NCBI GenBank assembly: GCA_945859605.1
Contig: OX243820.1
Location: 30,991,316 to 31,055,315, forward strand
Source of the DNA: Lumbricus rubellus
Taxonomy: Eukaryota; Annelida; Clitellata; Crassiclitellata; Lumbricidae
DNA length: 64,000 bases
Direction: 5' to 3'
In this document: one piece after another, positions 14,601-22,239 of the stretch
How the letters are laid out: every line of letters starts with the position of its first letter
Numbering within the stretch: position 1 is the first letter of the stretch
Position numbers and translations under genes: made by a program
The notes under the pieces: generated by a model
What the model was told of the DNA's origin: nothing
Database searches by the model: none
What the model saw: the letters and a program-made list of their open reading frames with translations, nothing else

Positions 14601-17600
14601 TTTTTTGTCGTTTGGCCGAAACCAGAGTTTAATTTAGGTCCCCCCCCCTCTGGGGTGAGAGTGGTGAGGGAGGGATATGGGGAGGGGGATATCCCCTCCC
14701 CACCAGAAACTTTTTGAATTTTCACATGCAATTGTAGCATTTTAAGCTGTTTTCTTAGCAAAATAGCTGTATTTTCAGTGCTTATAAGAGTGCCACAAAA
14801 TCTCAATAAATATTGACTATACTTTAAAAATAGTTTTTTTTAAATTTCCACACTGCAACAGTGCTCTTGTGAGATGTCATTTGAACAGAATTACTCAATT
14901 TGTTCAGTACTAATAAAAAATATATATAATTACAATATTAATAATATCTATATTATGTATCGAGTTCAGCGGCTCAGTTTTGCTGTTGCTGGGTTATTAT
15001 AGTGAATAACGTCAGACATGAGTATAATTATATTACATAAGCTGACTTTTCAGCACAAGTATCAGCTTATCCCTGTTTTCTAAGATGGTCCTGAATTACC
15101 AGAACACACTTTGCAGTTAAATAATAACAAATGGTACACAAACCAGCCAAGAACTAATAAATTTGGAAGGTCAAAATCTGAAAGTCATGTAGTAACGATG
15201 TTGTTTTACCAGGTGTTCAAATAACAGAATCAAAACATTTTGAAATTTGAGTTTAAAATTTGAAAGATAGCGCTGGAGAGAAGCTATTCGGTTGAACAAA
15301 AATAGTATTTGTGCAAATATTAAGAGTAAGTAACACTCATTTTAACAGAGGATTGTATCAGATTGCTAAAAACAATTCAGTATATGCAGTATACATGTAG
15401 CCTATAATACAAGGAATGCACTCTTATAGGCATGCACGGAGTTTATCAGGGCTAGGGGCTAAGGCCCCCCCCAAGAACCCACAGATTTAAAAATTGGCCG
15501 TACATTTTCAGGGGTTAGGAGGAGCTTGCAATCAAATTTTTTCTATTTTTTTGCATATTTTATTTAGATATTTGCACAAGAATTGAACCCTTTACCCAGA
15601 GTTAAATAATCATGTATAAGCCTAGGCCTACATGTAATTTAGCAGGAAAAGCTCTAGCTTTATCCTGCATTCCATAATGGTCAGGATTTGGAAAATAAAT
15701 TGAGCATTTAGCCTACCATCGGTAGGCCTATAACAGGCAACTTTTTGATGTGCCCATTGAACCTGTTGAACTTTTAACATAATATAAAAAAATCCTTCAA
15801 AGTTATTTCCAAATGTGTGTCAGGTAACGCATGGGCTTACTGTTGACAATTCCATCAGCGGTAGCTTCTGCAAAGAGATCATTTATCAAACACAAAATGA
15901 TAGATTTAAATGTTTGAAGATCTACAATATCTAATTAACATCTTGTGGATTTGGCCAGGTTGACCTTTGAAGCCTTTGAGTATAATATTGCTAGAACAAT
16001 CGATTTTGAAACTGACACAAGAAAATTTGTAGAAAAGGGGGCCAGGAGTGCTCCTTTCTTGAGCAAATAGGTAAATTAAGGTTTTTTAGAAGCATAGATC
16101 AAACTCTTGTTCGTGAAAGTGGTTTCCAAAGTTTTTATTTCACAATGCAATTGTGCAAGAGGCTTACATTTGAGTCTCAGATTGAAGTGAAGGCACACAC
16201 TGGCAGTGGACAGTTGGTTGACAAGTTGCATTGCAAATGTTGCCTGGTAGACTGCATTATTATATATAATATATATTATCCATGACATTATGGCTATGTT
16301 ATGGATCATGGATGTATGTTATATCTGGCTTAGGGCCATAACCAGAGACTTTCCCGATAAATAATAATAGTGAATAATAGCTATTGTAGGTCTACTGCAT
16401 ACAGCATGCAACATTGCTCCTATTAGCTGTTATTAATGGCAAACAAAAGTATTTTTTAAAGTATTTATGTATTTATAATATGAAGCACAGAATGCTCAAA
16501 ACATTTCCAAGTTAAAGTATGAATAGACCTCACTGTATTATATTATTTTTAAGTCTACAGTAAATAAAATACGTCCCACCACCACAAGGAAACATAGCCT
16601 AGTAAGAAATAAATAAGAACAAGAAGTAAACATGTGTGATCATTCACCGCAGTTTCTTGCACATATAGACTAAATTCAAAACTTAACAAGTTGCATTTGG
16701 AAAAAACTAAATTAATTCCTAATACTATTGTTAGTGTTAACTTGCTTTGTAATTAATAGTTAGTTGCTATTGGTTTTAATTGTGTTTATTGGTGTTACAA
16801 TTTTTACATTTTACTATGAATATATACACGAATAACATACATTGTATGCCATAAATTATAGTCGGATACTGTTGAAAGATTATTTCTTTTCGTTGCTTTA
16901 TATTAAGACAATTGATGCAATTGTCTGAGAGGCTTAGATTTTAAATACATTTATATATTAATTCTCCTGGCCAGGACTGATCCCCTGCAAAAAATCTTTT
17001 GGGTGACCATGAATGGGGGGGGGGGCCACGTCCCACGGAGATTTGGAATGGGGGGGGGCCATGGCCGGATTGGCCCCCCCCTGGATCCGCCCCTGTCATT
17101 CACTCACATTGTTTAGTCATTCATTCGCTCATTCGTTGGCCGGGCACCTTGTATTTGACACAACATTGAATCACCATTGAGACTAAGTACAACACCCGGA
17201 TAAATAAAGCAATTTAAGGGTACATCCGACACGGATGAATTAGAGAAGAATCATTCGACCTAACTTCCGGGTTAACCCTTTAATGCCGAGATGGTAGTAA
17301 ATGGTATGGGAAATCCTATACCCTCCGACATTAAAGGGTTAATGGGCTTCCCTTGACTATACCACACCTCGTCGACGGTTCTCAGTTTCCCGCTCTACTG
17401 GGAGCACTTCTGAGTAGGGATCTTGAAGGGGCGCTAAAAATAAATTCTGATAAATTGATTTATTCATTCATTTATTCATTCATTCAAGTATTTATATAGT
17501 GCCTCTTCAAGGAAACTACTCAGAGGCGCTCAATTTATAGCTTCAGACAGGTAAAGACTGTTCTCACCTGATAATCACTATCTGGATAGATTTCACTTTT

Positions 17601-20600
17601 CATCGGAAGCAACACTTCCGGTCCAAATGACGTCAGATCTCCGTAGTCAACGAGACGCACCGCGTACGTGTTCTGTAGGAACGCACGAAAAAATATAAGT
17701 TACACTCTGCATATGTTTTCAACAACACCAAACACGCAATTGTCGATGTGTGGGATGGAATTTTTTCCTCACACTCCCCAGGGGGCAACCATATGAGCAT
17801 GGTTGTGGGGCACGGTGGTGGAGTGGTGGCGTCGTTGCCTTGGAGCCGGAAGGTTCGAGGTTCGAATCCACCTCGCCGCGTAAGGACCTTAGGCAAGTCC
17901 TTCACTCACAAATGCTCAGCGCTTTGGCGTTGAAACTCCGATGCAGTGTCCACTCTGCATTCGGAAGCGCCTCTGAGTAGAGAGAGGTTGAAGGGGTGCT
18001 ATAACAAGTCTAACATACAAACAAAACATGAAAGACTTCTGATGTAAGTTGAAATCAGAAATGACGGTACAAGGATCAATCAAACTTACATCGTCTTTCA
18101 CTTTCTCGATCTTTCCTCGCATCCAACCGTTCCACGTGTCCACAAGGACGTAGTCTCCGACGTCTGGAGAAGTCCCAGAATCCTTGAAAGACTTCCAATC
18201 TTTCTCTCGTAGCAGCTTTATACTACAATAAGAATTCAGTTAAAAATAAATATTTTACGCCTGAGACCATTAATTCAATGAAACACATGTAATTATCGTG
18301 TTACTTTAACCCTTTCCTGACAATCAATTTGCAACTCAAGAGCCATGGAATCATTTCTGAATATCTCAAAACAACAATCACCAAACATTGGCCAAATGTT
18401 CATAGAACTATATAGTAACTAAAAATTTCCTTACAAACAATAATAATTTGATTGACTGACTGATTCCGAAAATTTACATAGCGCTTCTTCATGAAACCTA
18501 CTCAGAGGCGCTCTTTGCGCTGGCCTACTTGATGTCAAGCGTCATTACGAACAAATATATTACACTGATCAGCTAGTAAACAATACACAGTAAGCTGGAA
18601 GAGTCACCATTGGCAGGCACACACACACACACACAGGTGGAGCCAACCAACAGATTTCGTCAACCGCAATATTAACAATAACATTTTGTTTATTAATTCA
18701 AACTACATCACACAGGAACTGTAGCCGACACCATTGAATAAGATTACACCACAATGTAACTCTCAGACTACATCTGCAATAATATTTAATTAACAATAAT
18801 GGCAATGACAAAATCATAGACAGAAAACATGTATAGACAAATTGCAAAATTGCCAAACCTGATCTGCTTATGAAGGTCGGCCAAGGCAAGTAGGTTGCTC
18901 TCCGGCAATTCCTGCAAATGCAGCCAGAATATTCCCTGCTTCGTAATGCCACTCGATACGTCCACTTTCACTTCTGCATCTACGATAAAAATCACACAGC
19001 GTCCAGTTTTTTTATTAGTGCACCACATATCAATCAATCAATCGAACAATCATTTATTGTTACCAAACATAGAACAATGGACTCACAGAGTTTGCATCAG
19101 CACGGTAATGACGATGTACAGATAATCCTGCTCAATTAGGGCACATTTACATGATGTTACAGCAAAACAGAGAACATTTCTGAAACTTGTGTACCTCTAA
19201 GTTTATTGAGAAGACAATTACTAAATAATCCTCTTTCTCGACTCTTTATTTCTGGATTGCTATCTACATCTCTCTCGCCTCACTAGACCGATTATTTCGC
19301 GTGATACTCGCACTTGAAGAGCTACTGAATGGCCATATGTACCCTACTTACTTACTCTCTTAGATGCTCACACATATGGAAAAAAATCTGTAAAAGTCTA
19401 ATCTAGTTAATGTCTTGGAATTGATCAACATCGCAAAAACATACCAGCTTCAAATGATGGCGTAGACATCGAAAAGTGCAGGTCAGTATGACCTAGAACA
19501 TTCAAACAACGCATCATACACTTCAGTTGTCAAAACACAATGATCTGAGAAACAACAAATGCTGCGGAGTTTTGTCTGGCGAACTGTACAGAACAAAGCT
19601 ATTTTGTACCATACTGTACCCCTTTCAAAGATCACAAGTGCATACTTATTACGCTGCGAAAGTTCACAAGTGTGCATACAGAACACATTTCCAAAGCTCA
19701 CAAGTGTGCATACTTGACACACTTTCAAAGCTCACAAGTGTGCATACTTGACACACTTTCAAAGTTCACAAGTGTGCATACTTAACACACTTCCAAAGCT
19801 CACAAGTGTGAATACTTATCACCAGGGCTGAAAGTGGTTTGGAAAAGTTGCCAGGTCTCACTTTGGCGAACGAGCACGCCTTTGGCCCATACATTTTTAT
19901 GACGAGGTTTTTCCTATAGTAATTTGCCCAATATTACCGAAATCCTACCATTTTTACCTACTTTTGGCACCTGACGGCCTGTTTTGCGACCCGGCTGAGA
20001 CCTGGCAACAGCAGGTCCCGAAAATCGATGCCGGGTCTCAGACCCGGACCGACCCGGCTCACTTTCAGCCCTGCTTATCACACATCCACAGTTCACAAGT
20101 GTGCAATAAATTCCCCACAGTTGTGACATTTTCTGATATCGAAATATGCAAGTTACTCGCCAAAGCGTGGGCAGCAAAATCTAGCAAAACAATTTCTAAT
20201 TGTCAATATGATATCGAAATAATCTGCAGATGGCATTCCCAACTGTCACATTTAAATCATGTGATCATATATACTTTAAATTTGATTAGTTGCAGCAGGA
20301 ATTGGATTCAGTTACTTTGTCTTCCTATGTGGCAACACATGAAACTTGAAATGACTAAAAATCTACCAACAACAGCACGTCAATTTTTCTCAAACAATAA
20401 TAAATCAAGGATCACGTACCGTTCGATGAAGATATGGTCCAACTTTCGATAGCATTCTGAAGCTGTACAGTGTCTAAGTCAAACGCTGCGAAGACGGTGC
20501 CACAGAATTCTTTTGAAAAGAAATCCGTCTAAAAAATCATTTAAGCTGCATCTGCTTAAAAGGCAGAGCAAAAGTGCACTGATTGCCCTCGTTAGTCAGT

Positions 20601-22238
20601 ACCTAACACAGCTGCTGGAACGCAGACTAGAACAGCTTTTACAGATGCTGCTTGTTTGCAAATGCTTGTTCTCTACGGCTTACCCCAAATGTTAGCTGCT
20701 TTATAAGACAACCTTGCAATAGCATGTTTGTTTTACAACGCCATGTAAATTGTCGTCAATAAATTATTATCACATAATTAATTATTAAAAACCTTGAAAG
20801 ATTCGGCAAAGCAGAAGAAAGGTCGGGAAACAGATTTCAAACTGCCTGCATGCAGAACAGCCGCCTTCACAATAAGTTTAATGCTAACCCTTTAATGCCG
20901 GATGGTATAGGGTTTCCCATACCATTTACTACCATCTTGGCATTAAAGGGTTAATATAGTTTACAGAAAACCTTCAACAACAAAACAGATGAAAGCTTAC
21001 ATCGTCACCAGCGGCTAGCTTAGCGGCGACTTCATCAAGGTATTGAAACTTCTCTTTATAAATGGAATCGAGACGACTTGTGAGTCGAACTGCAGTCTTC
21101 TTCAGAAGTGTCTGGTATTCAACGGCCGACGACCGGATCATCCGTTGGTGAACCTTGAATCTAAGAAAGACACAGCCCTGCTTTTAAGGAATTTTTAGAA
21201 CTGCACAACCCCTTCTTTTCCTTTCCATCCTCCATGGTAAATTACTTCCAATCGGAGGACAATGACCAAATGCTTTTGCTAGTTTTAACTGTACAGAAGT
21301 GCTTTTAAAACTGCAGAAATCCATTTAAAACTGCACATTTTGTGTACAACTGCACGTTAAAAAAGCCCTGGAAAGACGTGATCATAGTTCAGAACATAAG
21401 CAAGCCAACATGTCCACAATTATTATTCTCACACAACCAAGTTTTCAGGTCATAGCATTGGTGGTAACCAGAATCTTTTAAACCAATTAATCACAGTTTT
21501 TGTTCAAGCCATCTACTAGAAATGGAAGAGAGAGAAAATAAGACAGTGTACAGTAGAGTTAGCTAGAAACAAAAGCATTTGCTAATGAAAGCAAATATTT
21601 TTTGCGATAGTAACTATTCCAAAAAACATCAAACTCATAAAATGCGCTAACAGTAACATCCCAATGCTCATAAAATCTGATTACAGAAGCAGATTCCAGT
21701 GGTAGTTCTACTTGAGTTAACACGATCTTTCCCAAAAAACTTTGACAAGAGAACAACGCTGAAAACAATCAGAAACAGGAATCGAATGAAATGGCGCCAC
21801 CTTATAAAAACCTCAACGCTGGCATACACCTGATGGAAGAGAGAAAAGAAGAGAAGACAGTACCAGTAGAGTCGGTTAGAAACCAGCGCACTTGCTAGTG
21901 AACGCAACAAATATGTTTTTGATAGGAACTATTTCAAACACATTCCGTTCATAAAATCTGCCCAAAGTTCTTTTCAACGGATCGTCATTATTCCACGCTT
22001 AACCCTTTAATGCCGAGATGGTAGAAAATGGTATGGAAAATCCTATATACCCTTCGGCATCAAAGGGTTAAAACAGAACTAACTCATCCATCAGTATCTG
22101 CTTGAGCCTCTCGATTTCCGAAGAGCTGCCTGTTGATATTTCACCCATCCTCGAATATAGATTTTCTTGGCTGGAAAAGAAACATAACAGGCATTCTTAC
22201 AGAATAGGTGGCAGCTTGAGCAAATTCGAGGCAGCCAT
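1118..22238 (-). CDS. Tudor-domain protein with C-terminal CCHC zinc knuckle (19-exon model)
   Basis: Gene model from splice sites and reading frame. Exons in transcription order: 22238-22201, 22170-22084, 21160-21001, 20528-20420, 19492-19445, 18979-18859, 18222-18090, 17672-17568, 14415-~14272, 13281-12031, 10928-10811, 10120-9994, 9153-9058, 6835-6749, 6629-6551, 5616-5188, 4044-3564, 2165-2084, 1162-1118. The product is about 1236 residues: coiled-coil-like N-terminus (1-130), extended Tudor domain 1 (about 148-305), disordered linker (306-722), extended Tudor domain 2 (722-891), repeat-rich tail, CCHC knuckle and RG tail. Tudor domains bind methylated arginine, and multi-Tudor proteins act in germ granules and the piRNA pathway; that role here is inferred from family. 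Closest in plan to RNF17/TDRD4-type proteins, but no RING was found upstream. The start is the first ATG of the first supported exon; an upstream exon is possible. The junction between the exons ending near 14272 and starting at 13281 is not resolved in phase. Confidence 0.8.
1943..2013. mobile_element. TTAA-flanked hairpin MITE, copy 1
   Basis: About 70 bp: TTAA then CCCTTTAATGCCGA, a short middle, then TCGGCACTAAAGGG and TTAA. The terminal inverted repeat starting CCCTTT next to TTAA is the piggyBac-type arrangement. Inserted in the last-but-one intron of the Tudor gene. Confidence 0.7.
2567..2971. mobile_element. Tc1/mariner-type MITE with ~110-bp inverted repeats
   Basis: Starts CACTGTGTCCCAATAAATC and ends in the complement GGGACACAGTG, flanked by TA on both sides (2565-2566, 2972-2973). 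Each arm is about 110 bp. The middle contains no transposase, so this is non-autonomous. It ends in the same CACTGTGTCC motif as the element at 44391-44585, though the interiors differ. Confidence 0.75.
3068..3530 (+). mobile_element. LINE 3' ends (two adjacent fragments)
   Basis: First fragment, about 3068-3208: GAAGCACCTCTGA, then GGCACTATAAAAATTTATA and a tail of ACAATACAAT/ACAGTAC repeats. Second, about 3230-3515: the coding remnant RAFSVVGPVVWNSLPF, typical of the C-terminus of CR1/L2-like LINE reverse-transcriptase ORFs, then GGAGCGCCTCTGAGTAG and GGAGCGCTATATAAAT. Fragments are 5'-truncated, as expected for LINEs. Confidence 0.65.
3564..4044 (-). CDS. Tudor gene exon 17: MGHPSA repeat and basic region
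   Basis: Starts after tttccag with SGLPYSLNMPPP. An 18-base unit encoding MGHPPA/MGHPSA is repeated about six times at 3850-3960, followed by a basic, RNA-binding-like stretch (RNDRQKRGNRQQRF). Read without splicing it ends at TAA (3560-3562), giving ...GRKPK-stop. The donor CCGAA|gtaatg two bases before that stop joins in perfect phase to the zinc-knuckle exon, so two protein ends are possible: intron retention or splicing on. Confidence 0.75.
4084..4430 (+). mobile_element. LINE 3' end
   Basis: Contains the remnant SRNFAYVGPSCWNRLPQA, the LINE ORF2 C-terminal signature, and then a 3' UTR with GGAGCGCTACTGAATC and GGCGCTTTATAAATGTTG. It is 5'-truncated and sits in an intron of the Tudor gene. 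Confidence 0.65.
4705..4925. mobile_element. LINE/SINE tail fragments in opposite orientations
   Basis: At 4705-4755 the tail is reversed (GCACCTCTTCAAGGGAACTA then CTCAGAGGC). At about 4812-4925 it is forward (AAGCGCCTCTCAGCAG then AAGCGCTTCATAGATGCTTG and an AATACAATAC tail). These are remnants of the same 3' tail family. Confidence 0.5.
5188..5616 (-). CDS. Tudor gene exon 16: LQG(T/V/A)(G/S) coding minisatellite
   Basis: 429-base exon, acceptor ttccgcag, donor GCTTTAA|gtaatt, phase consistent on both sides. It contains about a dozen tandem 15-base units around 5250-5400 encoding LQGTG/LQGVG/LQGAS pentapeptides, after a Ser/Pro/Gln-rich stretch (QLSPPPQVTYPPSLSQLS). The array is in frame and free of stops. 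Copy number probably varies between alleles. Confidence 0.75.
6395..6515 (+). mobile_element. LINE tail fragment
   Basis: Contains GGGAGCGCCTCTGAGTAG, TTGAGGAGGCGCTATATAAA and a GAATGAATGA tail: the common 3' end of the LINE/SINE family. Confidence 0.55.
6551..10928 (-). CDS. Tudor gene exons 11-15: second extended Tudor domain
   Basis: Exons 10928-10811, 10120-9994, 9153-9058, 6835-6749 and 6629-6551, all phase-consistent. Motifs in order: TGEVTSQLNVDGSVWMQP, VVTGLFVTVP, EVYRAEVLSVKDRK and AVLRCIDYGKT (the Tudor core, with Y in IDYG), AVLCRLP, and then a last strand ILAIKIRDSVGRDV. This is the full arrangement of an extended Tudor domain. The intron between 9058 and 6835 carries a mariner transposon inserted in the same direction as the gene. 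Confidence 0.8.
7573..8868 (-). mobile_element. mariner transposon, nearly complete
   Basis: Terminal inverted repeats of about 32 bp: CGAGGGTTGATCAATAAGTA at the left and its complement ending CCCTCG at the right, flanked by a TA duplication (7571-7572 and 8869-8870). Length 1296 bp is normal for mariner. It carries one transposase gene on the minus strand with a single frameshift near its start. Inserted in a Tudor-gene intron in the same orientation as the gene. The near-intact ends and ORF suggest a young insertion. Confidence 0.93.
7636..8687 (-). pseudogene. mariner transposase (DD34D), frameshifted near the N-terminus
   Basis: The main open frame (8610-7636, 324 aa) covers nearly all of a mariner transposase (usual length about 345 aa). 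It has a helix-turn-helix (SQATVYRWVAEF), the catalytic first Asp in TMDETWAHH, the second in FYQDNAPAHTS and the third in YSSDLAPSDFHMF: all three metal-binding residues are present with DD34D-type spacing. The first codons are in another frame: an ATG at 8685-8687 opens MDKNEKRAVIKYSHLKG and reaches a stop just where the main frame begins, consistent with a one-base change around 8615-8625. Probably inactive as it stands. Confidence 0.9.
8880..9030. repeat. AT-rich tandem repeat next to mariner
   Basis: Repeats of TTAGCCATAATAATATG followed by TACAAT, about 6 degenerate copies of 20-27 bp, immediately right of the mariner target site. Confidence 0.6.
10590..10760 (+). repeat. Possible retroelement tail remnant
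   Basis: Carries GAGGCACCCTTTTAGTGG, then CCGCTTTATGGCGCCATATA and a TTATTATTAT tail. It resembles the LINE/SINE 3' tails elsewhere in the window but is decayed. Confidence 0.3.
11055..11405 (+). mobile_element. LINE 3' end
   Basis: Remnant ORF C-terminus AQSRSFVSIGPSLWNALSPS, then a 3' UTR ending in ATGCGCTTTATGAATAATTA and an ACAACACAAT tail. Same LINE family as 3230-3515 and 4084-4430. Confidence 0.6.
11949..12018. mobile_element. TTAA-flanked hairpin MITE, copy 2 (10 bp from a splice donor)
   Basis: TTAA, CCCTTTAACGCCGAG, the middle, CCGGCATTAAAGGG, TTAA. Its right end lies only about 10 bp from the donor gtaagc of the 1251-base Tudor exon, so the hairpin sits at the very start of that intron. 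Confidence 0.75.
12031..13281 (-). CDS. Tudor gene exon 10: long disordered linker with minisatellite and poly-Gln
   Basis: A 1251-base exon, acceptor gttgcag and donor ACTATAG|gtaagc. The first ~30 residues (GRDSIACRDIRYTGKDCAVA) look like the end of the first extended Tudor domain. A 7-residue repeat of the type TDSAAIV follows (about 12920-13110), then a tract of about ten Gln encoded by CAA/CAG (about 12646-12675), then a Pro/Tyr/Met-rich stretch (SQGPAYSYMPQML). GC content is much higher than in the flanking introns. The protein segment is probably unstructured. It ends in phase 1 and joins correctly to Tudor 2. Confidence 0.8.
13285..14271. other. Tudor-gene intron without recognisable features
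   Basis: No element or gene recognised. An open frame on the plus strand at 13550-13810 has no recognisable motif. A strong donor-like site (gtaagt) on the minus strand at about 14013 follows a 23-base segment after cttaag, but that segment does not restore the reading frame of the flanking exons. Confidence 0.4.
14272..14415 (-). CDS. Tudor gene exon 9: SN-like extension of Tudor 1
   Basis: Starts after ttatcag with ALRCCLALDGDPFEIP, the usual continuation of an extended Tudor domain. Two donors are possible. AGCAGG|gtatga at the low end gives 48 codons in phase 0 but does not match the phase of the next large exon. ACCT|gtatct, 29 bases earlier in transcription, does match. A missing micro-exon between 13282 and 14271 would also solve the conflict. 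The hAT-type element ends about 2.7 kb on the other side, at 17095, within the preceding intron. Confidence 0.65.
14539..17095. mobile_element. hAT-type element, 2.6 kb, with perfect 8-bp target duplication
   Basis: Begins CAGGGGCGGATACAGG and ends CCTGGATCCGCCCCTG, a near-perfect inverted repeat, flanked on both sides by TCATTCAC (14531-14538 and 17096-17103). CAG...CTG termini with an 8-bp duplication are hAT hallmarks. The sub-terminal regions are G- or C-rich. No transposase ORF was found in the AT-rich interior, so it is non-autonomous or badly decayed. Confidence 0.85.
17272..17342. mobile_element. TTAA-flanked hairpin MITE, copy 3
   Basis: TTAA, CCCTTTAATGCCGAGATGG, the middle, CCGACATTAAAGGG, TTAA. 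Nearly identical to copy 2. Confidence 0.75.
17360..17545. mobile_element. Two LINE/SINE tail fragments, head to head
   Basis: Forward tail at about 17360-17470 (GGGAGCACTTCTGAGTAGGG, TTGAAGGGGCGCTAAAAATA) is followed by a reversed tail at 17475-17535 (TATAGTGCCTCTTCAAGG, CTCAGAGGCGCTC), separated by ATTC repeats. Confidence 0.5.
17568..20528 (-). CDS. Tudor gene exons 4-8: first extended Tudor domain
   Basis: Exons 20528-20420, 19492-19445, 18979-18859, 18222-18090 and 17672-17568, all consistent in phase. The Tudor region opens with GIFWLHLQELPESNLLAL, followed by GDYVLVDTWNGWMRGKIEKV and the hallmark VRLVDYGD. The next exon supplies ALRCCLALDG, typical of the strand after a Tudor core in the SN-like extension. 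The aromatic residues W and Y in these motifs are candidates for the methylarginine-binding cage. Confidence 0.8.
17795..18035 (+). mobile_element. tRNA-derived SINE
   Basis: Head with an A-box-like GGTGGTGGAGTGGTGGC and a perfect B box GGTTCGAATCC (17859-17869), then a body with AAGTCCTTCACTCACAAATG. The 3' end GCGCCTCTGAGTAG plus TTGAAGGGGTGCTATAACAA is shared with the LINE tails in this window. Sharing the LINE 3' end is how such SINEs borrow LINE machinery. Lies between Tudor exons 17672 and 18090. Confidence 0.75.
18455..18525 (-). mobile_element. LINE/SINE tail fragment
   Basis: Reversed tail: TTTACATAGCGCTTCTTCAT then CTCAGAGGCGCTC. Confidence 0.45.
19630..20110. repeat. 34-bp minisatellite split by a hAT MITE
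   Basis: Units of about 34 bp built on CTCACAAGTGTGCATACTTG and ACACACTTTC, about five copies at 19630-19822. One more piece (GTTCACAAGTGTGC) occurs after the inserted element at 20090. The MITE duplicated CTTATCAC out of the repeat itself. Confidence 0.7.
19823..20073. mobile_element. hAT-type MITE, 251 bp
   Basis: Ends CAGGGCTGAAAGTG and CACTTTCAGCCCTG are perfect inverted repeats, with an exact 8-bp duplication CTTATCAC on both sides (19815-19822, 20074-20081). The interior has short G/C-rich blocks such as GACCCGGACCGACCCGG and no ORF of note. Confidence 0.88.
20884..20954. mobile_element. TTAA-flanked hairpin MITE, copy 4 (inverted)
   Basis: CTAA, CCCTTTAATGCCGGATGG, the middle, TTGGCATTAAAGGG, TTAA. 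One flank is mutated from TTAA to CTAA. Confidence 0.7.
21001..22170 (-). CDS. Tudor gene exons 2-3: coiled-coil segment
   Basis: Exons 22170-22084 and 21160-21001. They encode a charged, heptad-like stretch (for example SSEIERLKQILMDE, then TAVRLTSRLDSIYKEKF), probably a coiled coil for self-association. The donor GATGA|gttagt and acceptor tcttag|ATTC agree in phase 2, and the second exon ends at GACGAT|gtaagc in phase 0. The intron contains a 198-bp hAT-type MITE right beside the exon 3 acceptor and a TTAA hairpin just downstream of the exon 2 donor. Confidence 0.75.
21173..21370. mobile_element. hAT-type MITE, 198 bp
   Basis: Ends CAGCCCTGCTTTTAAGG and AAAAAAGCCCTG, flanked by GAAAGACA / GAAAGACG (7 of 8 bases match). 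It closely resembles the element at 63772-63971, sharing AATTTTTAGAACTG and GAACTGCAC-type blocks. Begins 12 bp from the splice acceptor of Tudor exon 3. Confidence 0.75.
21999..22071. mobile_element. TTAA-flanked hairpin MITE, copy 5
   Basis: TTAA, CCCTTTAATGCCGAGATGG, the middle, TTCGGCATCAAAGGG, TTAA. Ends 12 bp from the donor of Tudor exon 2. Confidence 0.75.
22201..22238 (-). CDS. Tudor gene exon 1 (putative start exon)
   Basis: Encodes MAASNLLKLPPI and ends in the strong donor CT|gtaagaat in phase 2, which joins in frame to the next exon. An acceptor-like acaaaacag lies one base upstream of the ATG, so this could instead be an internal exon carrying an internal Met. No RING or B-box coding exon was found between here and 24.3 kb. 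Confidence 0.6.
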
Positions 22239-22239
22239 A

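Noticed and set aside
17795..17875. tRNA gene (good B box GGTTCGAATCC)
   Set aside because: No cloverleaf can be completed; the head is followed by a SINE body and LINE-type tail, and the same unit recurs at 46 kb.
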